A stretch of 64,000 nucleotides of DNA from Linepithema humile (GCF_040581485.1 NC_090128.1:11532001-11596000), one strand, 5' to 3'. Shown: positions 14,201-26,419, counted from the first letter of the stretch. Notes: generated by a model from the sequence alone, not told the origin. Numbers and translations are program-made.

Positions 14201-15053
14201 GATTGTCGGAATTTATTAATTATAGAGCCATCAAAATATCGCCCGCGGAAATCGAAGCTTTGATTCAACAACATCCCGCAGTCCTCGAAATTGCCGTGGT
14301 GGGAGTACCGAATGATATCGACGAGGAACACGTTATGGCTTTTGTTGCTAAAGTACCCGGCAAAGAGGTATAATTGTTCTAATAATTTTAAGTTTACAAT
14401 GTAAATTCGAATATCAATATCAGATATATTTTTAATCTTTAGATTATTGCGCGAAATCTTTTACGGAACTTTTTGTTTTTCTCCTATAAAGTAATTTTAG
14501 AAATTATATCTATATTTCAGTTAAATTAATCTCTACACTGTTACACTTTTAAGAAAATAGCAAGAAAAATATTATTTTCCAAAAATAATAGAATGTTTAA
14601 CATTTATTAATTACACCGACATTTCTTTGAAAAACTTATTTTCCGCCAAATCTGCAAAAACTTCTTACATTTTGCGCGATACTCAAAGCACCTAATTCAT
14701 GTACTTCGTTGCTTGATTTATCTCCGAAGAGAAGGTTGGCCTACATAAATCCTTCGCGTTCATTCACTTTTACCAAAAAGAGAATTGGTCTGTTTTTGCG
14801 TGCGCAGCTTCAATTTACTGCAAGCCCCCAATTTCACCGTCTTGCCCTACATACGTTACATCACAATTTCTCACGTAAATTTCAGATGACGGAGCTCGAC
14901 ATAACCAACTTGGTGGAGCAGAACATGCCGTGGTACTGTAGGTTGCATGCGGGAGTTAAATTCATGCAAAGACTTCCTCGCACGGCCACGGGGAAGATCG
15001 CTAAGAAGGAGCTCAAACAGATCGCTAAGAAATTATATGGCGAATTGGAATGA
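11294..15053 (+). CDS. ACS1: luciferase/4CL-like acyl-CoA synthetase, 8 exons, 545 aa
   Basis: Exons: 11294-11308, 11482-11610, 11743-11950, 12289-12776, 13360-13537, 13718-13939, 14138-14367, 14886-15053. The start ATG lies in CACAATGG. The family activates a carboxylic acid with ATP to an acyl-adenylate and usually passes it to CoA. Motifs in order: P-loop SSGTSGLPKGTE in exon 4; RWYCG where luciferase has its HHGFG segment; A5 SYGMTDYGG with Asp for Glu; A7 GWLHTGDLGYYD; A8 VDRLSEFINYRAIKISPAEIE with Ser, Asn and Ala where luciferase has K439, K443 and G446; A10 LPRTATGKIAKKEL with the adenylation lysine kept. The C-terminus KLYGELE is not a PTS1. Intron 4 has a GC donor (AAG|GCGAGT at 12777). 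Phases and exon lengths match the other copies. The gene is GC-richer than its paralogues. Substrate unknown; adenylating activity likely, thioester formation doubtful. Confidence 0.88.
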
Positions 15054-16962
15054 TAGCAAAAATATCGGCGATTACATTCAAGTCACTGTTTCATTGTTTT
15101 AGAATTGAATATTTTCAGATTTAAAAATGAGTTTCCAATATTTCTAATAATTTTCTACTTATGTCATAATAATCTTTTGTTTTTAATAAATTAATATCTA
15201 ACAGTGTTATAAATTTATCCTTTACGATATTTATAGCAATTCTATTTTATCGCATAATTGTGGTTCATGTGTATTTGTTTATGCAATAATCAATGAAATA
15301 CGATATTACGATAACGTCACATGATACATTAAGAGATACATATCATTACATATTCATGATAAACCAATTAATGCCATACCGTTAAAGCGGATAAACAGTT
15401 TCCATAGAAATAAACGAATTGTTGTGAAATTATACATTAATTTCACCGCATGCGTATAAAATTCTATCGACAAATAACGAGAAGAAGAAATTATCTTTAT
15501 AAAATTTATTTTAAAAACATTTATTCTCTAACATTTACCTTATGTTGCCTCTGATCTCTAGTTACCGCGAGACACAAATGAACACATAAGTTGTGTAGAA
15601 AATATCACGACACAAAATATCGGTACGATCTTACAGTTCGAAGTAACGGAAACCTTCGTCAAAACATTAAAAGGAAACCCCAGGAGATTTCTCGAATGTC
15701 TTGTTCGTCTATTTCGCTTGTCATTGTTGGGAGCGGATTTTTCCGTCGCAGGACATTCGCGTTATGTCGTCCCTATTACGTACAGTCTGAGTATTGCGAC
15801 GTAGCTCGGTATATGCATCAAAAAGAAAAACTCAAGCGGAGCAAGAGGAGCTCCGTGCAATACCGTAAAATACGTCTGTCCCGATTACTTCCCATGTGAG
15901 GAAAAGAAAGGAAAAAGAGAGATAAAAGAGAGCGTATTTCCCGTTTGACGAGAATGCAATTTAACAGCATAATATGATATATATTCGACTGTATTAACAA
16001 GCACTTAGAACACGTAGATAATAACGGACGTGAGGCGATTCAAAAGCCGATGAATTATACCTGTCATCGCATTTTATGTATTTACCGATGCGAATAGCTG
16101 ATGTACACCTGTGTTAAAGTTCTCCATCGTCCATTTGCGCATTTGCATAGTTAATGTCGATTATCGTTGCAACGTGTATCGTCGGAACAAATGGGACGCA
16201 ATTGAACTTCAATTACCTAAACACTTTTGTCGCGAATTATTTGAACATATTATATCGATAATCAAATCAAACATGCTGCTAAATAATTTCCCCGTGTTGA
16301 AATGCAATTTTCAAAAATTTTACTCGGACAGAGAAAAACACTTGGTTGATGTCGATACCGTGCATCAATACTTCACTTTGATGCGGTGATCGTACACATA
16401 CGTCAGCACGTCAAACTTTCGCCTCGAAAATACTCGAGAGAAAAATGTGCGCGAAGAACATGAAAGGACGGTTGCTGCGATTATACTTCCGTAATCGCCT
16501 TTAAACGTAGGGCGTAAAAACTGCCGTGAACTTTTAATATTTGCTCTATAGCATATTTAGCCCGCGTTTCCTTTCTTTCTCTCCCTTTCTCCATCCTTCT
16601 TTCCTTTTTCCCTTCTCATTTTCCCTTTCTCACTCTTTCTATCTCCGCTCGAGATTCAACTGTTTGCAAAGATGTGCGTAAAACTTGAAAAGAAGCGCAC
16701 CGAGATAATGTCGTTTTTCGCGCAATCGTGCTATTTTAAAATCAAAGTGGTTTAGCGGCAGCCGGATTAAGTAAGTCGGATTTAATTAAGTTATTGCGGC
16801 TCTTGCGCAGAACTAAAACAGCCGTAAAATAAGCTTCGCATCGTACGGTTGCCCGTGATTAAGAGTGAAACAGTTACGGACTTTGGTTGCAGAAAGAACG
16901 TTCTACTCGTAAAGAAATCACGTTACGGTCGGTCTTCTTTAAGATAAATTTATCTTTTGCAG
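15054..16962. other. Intergenic, ACS1 3' flank
   Basis: An AATAAA at 15185-15190, 132 bp past the ACS1 stop, is a plausible polyadenylation signal. A pyrimidine-rich CTTT/CCTT tract lies at about 16567-16645. The remainder holds no recognised gene; frames at 15591-15899 and 16111-16389 show no family motif. Confidence 0.5.
15185..15190 (+). promoter_or_regulatory. Polyadenylation signal of ACS1
   Basis: AATAAA in a T-rich context, 132 bp after the ACS1 stop codon. It is the first canonical hexamer downstream of the coding region on this strand. Confidence 0.5.
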
Positions 16963-17065
16963 GTGACGGCCGAAGAATTGATGGAGCCGACACAGGGAAA
17001 TCGGGAGGACTTTAGCAGATTTTGCAAGAACATTAAATTCATCGAGATATTGTTAACAAAAGTAA
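16963..17065 (+). pseudogene. Degenerate orphan last exon of a synthetase copy
   Basis: An intact acceptor (ATCTTTTGCAG) is followed in phase 0 by codons reading VTAEELMEPTQ, then FCKNIKFIE and a leucine-rich end. This resembles the start of exon 8 in ACS2, ACS3 and ACS5 (VTE.EL..LV.KN...C.L..G.KF), and the acceptor position and phase are the same. The A10 PRTxTGK segment is unrecognisable and no other exons were found nearby. It lies 130 bp left of the foldback element, so the missing exons may have been lost around that insertion. The alignment was made by eye and is short. Confidence 0.45.
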
Positions 17066-17186
17066 CAGTATCACACACACACACAAAAATTGATAAAAAA
17101 CAGTTTGAGGCGTATCTATGAATGCGATAATCATACAACAGCTATTAATTATTATTATTAATTATTTATAAAACTATATTTACAAT

Positions 17187-17195
17187 TGACTTTCT
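17187..17195 (+). repeat. Left 9-bp target-site duplication
   Basis: TGACTTTCT directly abuts the left end of the foldback element and is repeated exactly at 19811-19819 next to its right end. A 9-bp duplication is typical of Mutator-like and Foldback elements. Confidence 0.8.
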
Positions 17196-17540
17196 ATGTT
17201 CGTGAACCTAGCATATCATTTTCCAGCAGATCAAAAATAAAAGAGAGTTCTTGTCGCATGCAGTCGAGTTCTATAGTTCCTTACAGTTTTTACTAATAGT
17301 TCTGGTGATTTTATCCAAAAAAACACCAATCGAAAAAATGATCTGCTAACTTCCCGTAGCAGATCATTTTCTAGCAGATCAAAAATAAAAGAGAGTTCTT
17401 GTCGCATGCAGTCGAGTTCTATAGTTCCTGATAGTTTTTAATGATAGTTCTGGTGATTTTATAAAAAAAAACACCGATCGAAAAAAATGATCTGCTACGG
17501 AAAGTTAGCAGATAAAAAATAGAGGACACTGAACATATAT

Positions 17541-18420
17541 GTGATATGCTGGCCGTATATTGATAGTTCTGTTGATAATTAAAAAGTTTTCGTGTAGTTC
17601 TAAGCCAGTACATTGCTTTTCCAAAGAGTTCTGACGACTAAAATAATTAGAAAATTTTTTAACAATTATTTTACCCGAAAAACACGCATTTTTGTACATA
17701 TATGTGATATGCTGGCCGCATATTGATAGTTCTGCTAAAAATTAGACAGTTCTCTTCTAGTTCTGGGCGAGTACATTGCTTTTCCAAAAAGTTCTGACGA
17801 CTAAAATAATTAGAAAATTTTTTAAACAATTATTTTACCCGAAAAACACGCATTTTTGAGTATATGTGTGATATGCTGGCCGTATATTGATAGTTCTGTT
17901 AATAATTAAAGAGTTTTCGTGTAGTTCTGGGCGAGTACATTGCTTTTTCAAAGAGTTCTGACGACTAAAATAATTAGAAAATTTTTTAAACAATTATTTT
18001 ACCCGAAAAACACGCATTTTTGAGTATATGTGTGATATGCTGGCCGTATATTGATAGTTCTGTTAATAATTAAAGAGTTTTCGTGTAGTTCTGGACAAGT
18101 ACATTGCTTTTCCAAAGAGTTCTGACGACTAAAATAATTAGAAAATTTTTTAAACAATTATTTTACCCGAAAAACACGCATTTTTGAGTATATGTGTGAT
18201 ATGCTGGCTGTATATTGATAGTTCTGTTAATAATTAAAGAGTTTTCGTGCAGTTCTGGGCAAGTACATTGCTTTTCCAAAGAGTTCCGACGACTAAAATA
18301 ATTAGAAAATTTTTGAAACAATTAATTTACCCGAAAAACGCGCATTTTTGAGCATATGTGTGATATGCTGGCCGCATATTGATAGTTCTGCTAAAAATTA
18401 GACAGTTCTCTTCTAGTTCT
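17541..18420 (+). repeat. Left-arm array of ~164-bp units
   Basis: Six anchors spaced 163-164 bp apart. Two unit subtypes occur: one with TTAATAATTAAAGAGTTTTCG after the anchor and one with CTAAAAATTAGACAGTTCTC. They interleave rather than forming separate blocks, which suggests unequal exchange or conversion between arms. Confidence 0.8.
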
Positions 18421-19470
18421 TAGAACTACACGAAAACTCTTTAATTATTAACAGAACTATCAATATACGGCCAGCATATCACACATATGCTCAAAAATGC
18501 GTGTTTTTCGGGTAAATTAATTGTTTAAAAAATTTTCTAATTATTTTAGTCGTCAGAACTCTTTGGAAAAGCAATGTACTCGCCCAGAACTAGAAGAGAA
18601 CTGTCTAATTTTTAGCAAAACTATCAATATGCGGCCAGCATATCACACATATGCTAAAAAATGCGCGTTTTTCGGGTAAATTAATTGTTTCAAAAATTTT
18701 CTAATTATTTTAGTTGTCAGAACTCTTTGGAAAAGCAATGTACTCGCCCAGAACTAGAAGAGAACTGTCTAATTTTTAGCAGAACTATCAATATGCGGCC
18801 AGCATATCACACATATGCTCAAAAATGCGCGTTTTTCGGGTAAATTAATTGTTTAAAAAATTTTCTAATTATTTTAGTCGTCAGAACTCTTTGGAAAAGC
18901 AATGTACTTGCCCAGAACTACACGAAAACTCTTTAATTATTAACAGAACTATCAATATACGGCCAGCATATCACACATATACTCAAAAATGCGTGTTTTT
19001 CGGGTAAAATAATTGTTTAAAAAATTTTCTAATTATTTTAGTCGTCAGAACTCTTTGAAAAAGCAATGTACTCGCCCAGAACTACACGAAAACTCTTTAA
19101 TTATTAACAGAACTATCAATATACGGCCAGCATATCACACATATACTCAAAAATGCGTGTTTTTCGGGTAAAATAATTGTTTAAAAAATTTTCTAATTAT
19201 TTTAGTCGTCAGAACTTTTTGGAAAAGCAATGTACTCGCCCAGAACTAGAAGAGAACTGTCTAATTTTTAGCAGAACTATCAATATGCGGCCAGCATATC
19301 ACATATATATACAAAAATGCGTGTTTTTCGGGTAAAATAATTGTTAAAAAATTTTCTAATTATTTTAGTCGTCAGAACTCTTTGGAAAAGCAATGTACTG
19401 GCTCAGAACTACACGAAAACTCTTTAATTGTCAACAGAACTATCAATATACGGCCAGCATATCACATATA
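18421..19470 (-). repeat. Right-arm inverted array of ~164-bp units
   Basis: Seven inverted anchors (AGCATATCAC at about 18473, 18637, 18801, 18965, 19129, 19292 and 19456) mirror the left arm with one additional unit. The same two unit subtypes are present. Confidence 0.8.
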
Positions 19471-19810
19471 TGTTCAGTGTCCTCTATTTTTTATCTGCTA
19501 ACTTTCCGTAGCAGATCATTTTTTTCGATCGGTGTTTTTTTTTATAAAATCACCAGAACTATCATTAAAAACTATCAGGAACTATAGAACTCGACTGCAT
19601 GCGACAAGAACTCTCTTTTATTTTTGATCTGCTAGAAAATGATCTGCTACGGGAAGTTAGCAGATCATTTTTTCGATTGGTGTTTTTTTGGATAAAATCA
19701 CTAGAACTATTACTAAAAACTATAAGGAACTATAGAACTCGACTGCATGCGACAAGAACTCTCTTTTATTTTTGATCTGCTGGAAAATGATATGCTAGGT
19801 TCACGAACAT

Positions 19811-19819
19811 TGACTTTCT
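19811..19819 (+). repeat. Right 9-bp target-site duplication
   Basis: TGACTTTCT immediately follows the right terminus. It is identical to 17187-17195. Confidence 0.8.
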
Positions 19820-22314
19820 TTTATATAAAATATTCTAATGCTGGAGCAGTTATTTAAATTAAATCTTTAGATACGATATAATTAAGTTTTAAATTACGCT
19901 ATTATCAAAATAAAGTACATTTAAAATTAAAGAAGCTTTAAAAATAAAATTAATAAAATTGCGAAACACTAGAATGCAACATAAACCACGTCGAGGTTAT
20001 TTAAAAAATGGCGCAATGCGTTCCGAATGACAAAGCTATTATCCGTGAAATTTCAACGGAACGCAATATGTTTTTGTCCCGTTTTAATGCCGTCAGTTAA
20101 TTTTGCGACACACGTTTTTTAGTGCGTATAACGGGGTTATTTCAGCTGCGTAGTCGAAACTGATGTGTGCAACGGCAAATACGAATGATATTCGGTCTAA
20201 AATTAACCGCTTGCTTCTCATTGAAAAAATCGCTCGGAGGAAAAAGAAAAGAACGTGACAATTGCGAAGCAAGAATAAGAAGCCGCAGAAGGAAGAGAGG
20301 AAGAAATGAGTATGCGGTCACGAGTGCGAGAAATATGAAATTTCACGGCGTTGCCGTCGAGAAGGGGTCACGTCCATTCGAATGAGAGCTTCTCTCGTGA
20401 AACCAACCCTCCTTATAATCTCGCTGGAAATTCACCGGCATAACTATCGTGAATACGTGTTGCGCGGCTCTCTTCTCCCGACAGCCGAGAAAGCGGTACG
20501 AACGATAAGATGCGGGATGAATAAGATGGGAGAATACGCGCTTCGTTTAAAAATAAACTGTTCTAAATAAATAGTTAAAAATATTAATATGTCAAAGTTA
20601 TATTTGTATTCTATGTATCAAATGTATGACATATTATAATTTTCAAAATAAGAATAAGAATTTATATAATATATAATTTAAAAAATTATTTTTTTGTTAT
20701 TTTAATCAACAAGAATTAATGCAATATCGAGGATTGTGCTAATGTGCTACTTGTAGCTAATGTTAACATTTAACATTTCGTCATTGTTATTTATTTTTGC
20801 AAATGTTGCGAGAGAATTTACACTCTATCGAGATAATCAATCAATAAATATCCAGAAACCGATAAGATTTAAGACAACCGATAAGATTCAAGACAACCGA
20901 TAAGAACAAGAAATATAAATAGATAAGCTGCAAATAAAAGCGATTTGAAATATTGCCAATTGAATCTTGATAGACATTTCCATAAGCATATTGATAAAAT
21001 CCTACATGAAATTAAATTTTAATGTAAAATATAACCTATATCATAGAAAGTTTCTATACAAAACATATTAATATAATGATTTGAAATAAATCAAGTTTAT
21101 AAACTTGATTTATTATTCATTATGTATATGTACTTGATCTTATTACAAATTTTTGTAAGAATATCTCTCGCAAAACTTTTTTCGTGAAAGATAACTTTTC
21201 CGTGATCCCGTGGGATCAATAGATCAAACTTTATTAACCCATCAATTACCGGTATATTAAATACAGATAAAGCTACTTTATTGTTATCTAATTCTTTTAA
21301 TCAATTTATTGGAGTATTGTTTTTTTAGAACATGTTTCGGCCTCGCAGATAGACACAATAATTATCTAGCATTAGAGCAGCAAATCGCGCAGATTTGGCG
21401 TTCAAATTTTACGTGCGTCGGGCGGAATGTCACTCGAGAATGGACATTCGAGCGGTTCGTCGCTGCGAAGCATCCGAAACGACATTTGTCAATGTTGTCA
21501 GGCGAACAGTAGTAGTTTGCGAATGTAGCGGAAAAATTTCACCGTTGCGCGCGGCTGCGATAAATTACTGTGGCGTCGAATCGGCGCGATGCATACAGTA
21601 GCGCCCAAATGTAACCCCGTTTTGGTAAGCGTATTTTTATCGCCCGGCATTTTGCAAATCGTCGAGCAGAAGCTCTTTCGACATTATAAATATATTATAA
21701 AGATTCTCGAATAATGCAGCGCGATCATATCACTGGCGAGAACACACGCGTTTCGAAACTTAATATTTGTAAAAGATAATAGACATTAATATGATTTATT
21801 TAATTTAGCTTACTCAAAGTAAATGTGTGTGTATGTGTGTATCAAATGCAGAAATTCTTGAATATATAGAAGTGGAGAAAGAATATTTAGATAAAATCTG
21901 TTAATTAAACTATTTTTCATATTTTCTTTTACTTACTTATATAATTTTTATCGTCACAACTAACAATTTTGTGTTAATTATCTCTAGTTATAATTTAATT
22001 TTTTTTGCATTTTTGCAATTTGGAAAGCAAACCTTTCTAATAAACATGGTTTGTAAATTTGTTATCTTACACATGTACATCATTACTAAACACTTGAGAA
22101 GGTATTTTAGATACCTTAAATATGCGCGCTAAATAAATATGAATCTCTTTATCAGTTTATCTCTGAAGCTGTCTTTGAAAAATTGGTACTCTTTCAACTT
22201 GTCAAACCACGTTGAATACTATTTACAAACATTTTAATTAAATTTGTCCTCTGATCAACTGAAAACTCGGTTAATTACTCGTTAAATGGTAGTGGGATGT
22301 TGATAAAAGCCTGG
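19820..22314. other. Intergenic between foldback element and ACS2
   Basis: No gene is recognised. Short frames at 20167-20385, 21309-21512 and 21395-21601 carry no known motif. A 30-bp perfect palindrome lies at 21085-21114. The rest is AT-rich. Confidence 0.5.
21085..21114. repeat. Perfect 30-bp palindrome
   Basis: AATAAATCAAGTTTA is followed immediately by its reverse complement, with no spacer. It could be a cruciform-prone site or the footprint of a palindromic insertion. No function is assigned. Confidence 0.7.
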
Positions 22315-22326
22315 TATATATAAAAG
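22315..22326 (+). promoter_or_regulatory. TATA box of ACS2
   Basis: TATATATAAAAG lies 72 bp upstream of the ACS2 ATG at 22398. It is the clearest core-promoter motif in the array. A start site about 30 bp downstream would give a leader of roughly 45-50 bases without an upstream ATG. Confidence 0.6.
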
Positions 22327-22397
22327 CTGATAAACTGACATATACATTAATATTGCACGATCGCCGACGCCCCTCAGAGACTTTTACAAATACGACG

Positions 22398-23317
22398 ATG
22401 AGCGAAGAGAATGTAGACAATCAGGTAAGAACGTGTTATTGATAGACTCGACGAAATAACATTTGTGTCAGTGAAATTATTGTCGTGCTGTGTATCTCCG
22501 CTTTTTCACAGTGCACGCCCTCGTTCAGAATCGAGGATAATATATTGATTGGCGCGGAGGTAACTCATCCGGGATGCAAGAACGTCGGAAAACTAGTTCT
22601 CGATAGGTTGAGGAGTAAACCGGATTTCATCGGACAGGTACTGTCGCATGAAAATCTTATGATTGATCAGGCACTAGCGTAGCTCTGTAAGCTCCAATTA
22701 GCTTTGCGCTTGACAAAACTAAATGAACTTAGAAGTGACAACCAGATGATAAATGAAAAAGTACAGACTTTCTAGAGTTTCTCGCATTCAGCGACTGGCA
22801 ATACTGTTTATACAGATTCGATCGACAATTCTTGAGTACTTAAAAAACTGAAAAAAAAAGAATAATTTTTCAAATAATGCAATTTTAAATAAATTACACG
22901 AATAAATATACATTTTATGCAAAATTTCATAAAATGTTTAGGTGGAGGCTGTTTCGGGAAAAGAGACCACTTATGCGGAAATGGCAGAACGAAGCGTCAA
23001 GTGCGCTTTGTGGTTAAAAAAGCATGGAATTCAAAAAGGTGATAAAGTTGGGATATGGACTGACAATCACTTGGACACATACGCGCCAGTATTCGCATGT
23101 TTGTACGTTGCTGCGGTAATCTGTCCATGGGACCACAATGTAACAAAAAGTACGTCATTCTTGACATAAATATTGTATATTTACATTTTATCAGCTCGCT
23201 GAATAAAATCTTAAATAATAAATATAACTGTTAACTAAATTTCTAAAAAATAATTAGCAGAAATAATATCACACAATATATATTAAATAATTTAAATTTA
23301 AATTTAAATTTAAATAC

Positions 23318-23376
<59 letters not shown>

Positions 23377-26029
23377 TTTTAATTTTTTCAGTGTCTGCAC
23401 AGTATTGTCTATCGCTGATGTCTCTAAAGATAATCTTCGTAAACGCAGCGTCCGTTAAGAACCTAATGAACGCCGTAAAGGAAGAAAATCTTGAAATAAA
23501 AGTTGTAGTTATCGGCAATATGCCAGGATTCATATCTCTAACGGATATTCTTGAGGAACAAGTCATCTCCTCGGAGATTAACGAATTCTACTGCACCGAA
23601 GTTGAAAATCCTTGCGATTTAGCAATGATCTGTAGCTCTTCCGGTACGACCGGTATGCCAAAAGGAACTGAGCTATCATACGCATCTCTGTACAATAGTA
23701 TTACTCCCATCGAGGAGGTTCACTTAATCAACGAAGTGTCGTTATGGATGCCAACAATACGATGGCATTATGGATTGACCTTAATGATCGAAGTTATTAT
23801 CTCGAATTCAAAAAAGGTCATTATACCGGATATTATCAATGAAGTCGAAATATGCAAGATTATTCAAAAATACGGGGTGAGTGTAATAGTGAGTTTAGTA
23901 GCTAAAAGAATAACAATAATTGTCTGAAGTAAGTATTGTTTGAAATAATGACTTAAATGATTTTTATTACGCAATAAATTTTAAATTTCTAAACACTTCT
24001 AGATTTTGAAATGTGCACTCATTAAAAATTCTATTCATTTTCTTTTTTTTTAATGCATGTACACAGTAAAACTGTGTAAAATTTCTGATTGTTTTTTTTT
24101 ATTAGCCAGAACATTGTCAATTAAAATTCTAATTAAAACTCTTTGTTTTATATTAAACAGTTTCTTTCAATTATTGAGAGAGAGAGAGAGAGAGAGAGAT
24201 TTCATTCTTCTCGCAATGTTTTATTTTATTCCTTACATCATTATTTTAGAAAATTTACATGTTATCTTCTTTCTAATATTAATACTTTTTGTAATTTCCT
24301 TTAATTCATAAAGCTTAATATTCTCAAAAAATCTTATTCTTTCAGTTATCTCTAATTTCAAAGTATTTAACTTAAAATTTTTTCTTTTGTTATCATTATT
24401 ATTAAATAAAGAAAATCTAAAAAAGAAATTATACTTTCTTATTTTGTATAATAATAAAAAAATACTTTTTATAACAGTAATTTTGTAATTATATTTTTAG
24501 GTGACATGGTTTGGAAGTGCAGATGGCATTCCATTGCGTTTCCTGAAGTATAATACTTTGCAAAAATATCCTGTGCCGTCTCTCAAAAAGCTCGTCATCA
24601 GTGGTGCGCCTTTTACAAAGGAATTGCACGAAGCTCTCGCGAAAATTATACCACACACTCAAATATTACAATGTTACGGTAAGATGAATCGAACAGATAA
24701 ATCACTGAAATTCATTCTATATGATAAAATATGATATCAAAATAATGTGAAAATCATCGATCAAACATTATAAGTAGACAGATATTTCTATCGTTATATG
24801 AGAATATAATTTTGTATGGAAAAATTTATTTTCTCTGAAAAAATTTGTCTATCTTAAAATATTTTATCAGGACTGACAGATGCTGGTGGATTATGTGTGA
24901 GCCAAACGAAAAATAGCAAGCCAGGTTCCTGTGGCTTTGTGACTAAGGGAATACGGTTAAAAGTGATAGATGAAAAAACTGGTGAAGTTTTAGGGGCCAA
25001 TAAGAAGGGCGAACTTTGTATAAAGTCGGAATTTGTGATGAATGGATATCACAAAAATCCAGAAGAAACTAAAGAAGCCATCGATTTGGATGGTTAATAT
25101 TTTAATTACTAACTAAAATAAGATGTCATATCTTAATATTTTAGTTACTTTTTATTTAATATTATATGCAAAAATTACATTTGAAATTACAATGAAATTG
25201 CTGTAACTTTAACTATAAAAACTCTTAAATATTTTTATCTATTATATTCATAATATTGCAAATATATGTATACAGGATGGTTGCACACAAAAGATATAGT
25301 ATTCTATGATGAAGAGGGTGAGATTTACTACGTCAGTAGAATTTCGGATTTCATTAACTACATAAGCATCAAATTGTCACCAACAGAAATAGAGGGAGTA
25401 CTCAAGCTTCATCCTTCAGTCCTAAAAGCTGCAGTGATTTCTGTGCCACATGAAACGGATGAAGAACACTCGATGGCATTTATTCAGAAAGTAGCCGGAA
25501 AAGAGGTACACTATCGCACAATATTATAAAATATCCAATTCAATTATATATTAACTTTTCTTTCATAAGATATAGTCATATTTTTTAGAGAATATAATAT
25601 GAAAACCGTTTCTCTCGAGAAAATTGCTTTTAAATTACAGTAATATGAAAATAACAGATAAACATGAAAATAATAAGTGCAATTCAATAATGTTACTTAT
25701 AATTGAAATCTTTCATCTTTCATCGAGCAAACTTGAATAAAAATTTTATTTTAAATATTGTTTATAAACAATTGTTCACATTCTAATGTCATTGTTTGAA
25801 ATATCTAGACAACATAAAATCAGCAAAGTACAAAAATTTATTTGTTTAGGTAACAGAGGCAGAATTGCATAATTTAGTGAAAAAGAATCTACCCTGGTAC
25901 TGCGAACTTATAGGGGGCATCAAATTTATGGATGAACTACCGTGTGTTAGTACTGGAAAAATTGACAAAAAAAAATTAAAAATATTAGCAAAACATTATG
26001 CATCTTTCAAAAAAAATATTATACCTTAA
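22398..26029 (+). CDS. ACS2: luciferase/4CL-like acyl-CoA synthetase, 8 exons, 551 aa
   Basis: Exons: 22398-22424, 22512-22637, 22942-23149, 23392-23876, 24501-24678, 24871-25092, 25276-25505, 25850-26029. Motifs: P-loop SSSGTTGMPKGTE; RWHYG; A5 CYGLTDAGG (Asp for Glu); A7 GWLHTKDIVFYDEEG, where the TGD glycine is Lys; A8 VSRISDFINYISIKLSPTEIE, where the D of the D-R pair is Ser and the hinge Lys, second Lys and Gly are Ser, Asn and Ser; A10 LPCVSTGKIDKKKL keeps the lysine but lacks the usual Arg before Thr/Ser. The tail FKKNIIP is not a PTS1. The exon 6 donor is weak (GATG|GTTAAT). Intron 3 holds an (AT)24 tract next to its acceptor. No frame breaks, so it is intact, but it has lost the most active-site positions of the four. 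It may be a low-activity or binding-only protein. Confidence 0.87.
23321..23380 (+). repeat. (AT)24 microsatellite plus T-run in ACS2 intron 3
   Basis: An uninterrupted AT repeat to about 23368 runs into a poly-T stretch ending 11 bases before the exon 4 acceptor (AG at 23390-23391). It is preceded by an AAATTT-type repeat at 23288-23315. The T-run supplies the polypyrimidine tract. Confidence 0.9.
24174..24199 (+). repeat. (GA)n microsatellite in ACS2 intron 4
   Basis: About 12 uninterrupted GA dinucleotides, intronic. No function is suggested. Confidence 0.85.
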
Positions 26030-26182
26030 GTGATATAAGTTAAGAAACAGTCGTGATAAGATACAGTGTTGTGTCGTGATAAACTGAATTTGAACGCGAT
26101 AAAACCGTATTTGTCGATAATAAAAACATGTTTACGAAATGCAAAGAATTATCATCGACAAATATATCATGTAAATTTCTAC

Positions 26183-26188
26183 AATAAA
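26183..26188 (+). promoter_or_regulatory. Polyadenylation signal of ACS2
   Basis: AATAAA followed by a T-rich segment, 154 bp after the ACS2 stop and well before the ACS3 start. It supports separate transcription of the two genes. Confidence 0.45.
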
Positions 26189-26419
26189 TTTTTTATTTGT
26201 TACATGTTTTTGGAGAAAACTGTTTAGTATGTTGAAGATTGCGTTAATACATCTAATAGCTTACATTAAGTAAATAAATTTTTATGTTAAGTTTGCAGAA
26301 TCATAAATTTTAATTGCTAATCTGTAATGATAGAGAAATATTAGGGAATATTTATAATTTTTTGTGTTCAAAATCAACACATTTCAAGCAGAACTTTGAC
26401 TAATTGTGTTATATATACA

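Larger units (their letters stand above)
17196..19810. mobile_element. Non-autonomous foldback element with tandem-repeat arms
   Basis: The 2615-bp element starts ATGTTCGTGAAC and ends with its exact reverse complement GTTCACGAACAT. It is almost entirely palindromic. The left arm is about 17196-18420 and the right arm 18421-19810. Each arm has an outer section with a ~148-bp repeat (two copies; GCAGATCAAAAATAAAAGAG at 17226 and 17374 on the left) and an inner array of ~164-bp units anchored on GTGATATGCTGGCC. Anchors are at 17541, 17704, 17868, 18032, 18196 and 18360, then seven inverted ones from about 18473 to 19456. The right arm is one unit longer. No transposase frame is present, so movement would need a source element elsewhere. 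Long repeat-built arms plus a 9-bp TSD match Drosophila FB elements and MULE-type elements. Arm identity appears high, which suggests a young insertion or arm homogenisation. Confidence 0.85.

Noticed and set aside
17419..17699. Short open frames inside the foldback element, mirrored at 19393-19587
   Set aside because: The mirrored frames differ at a single residue and exist because the arms are inverted copies. No transposase motif is present.
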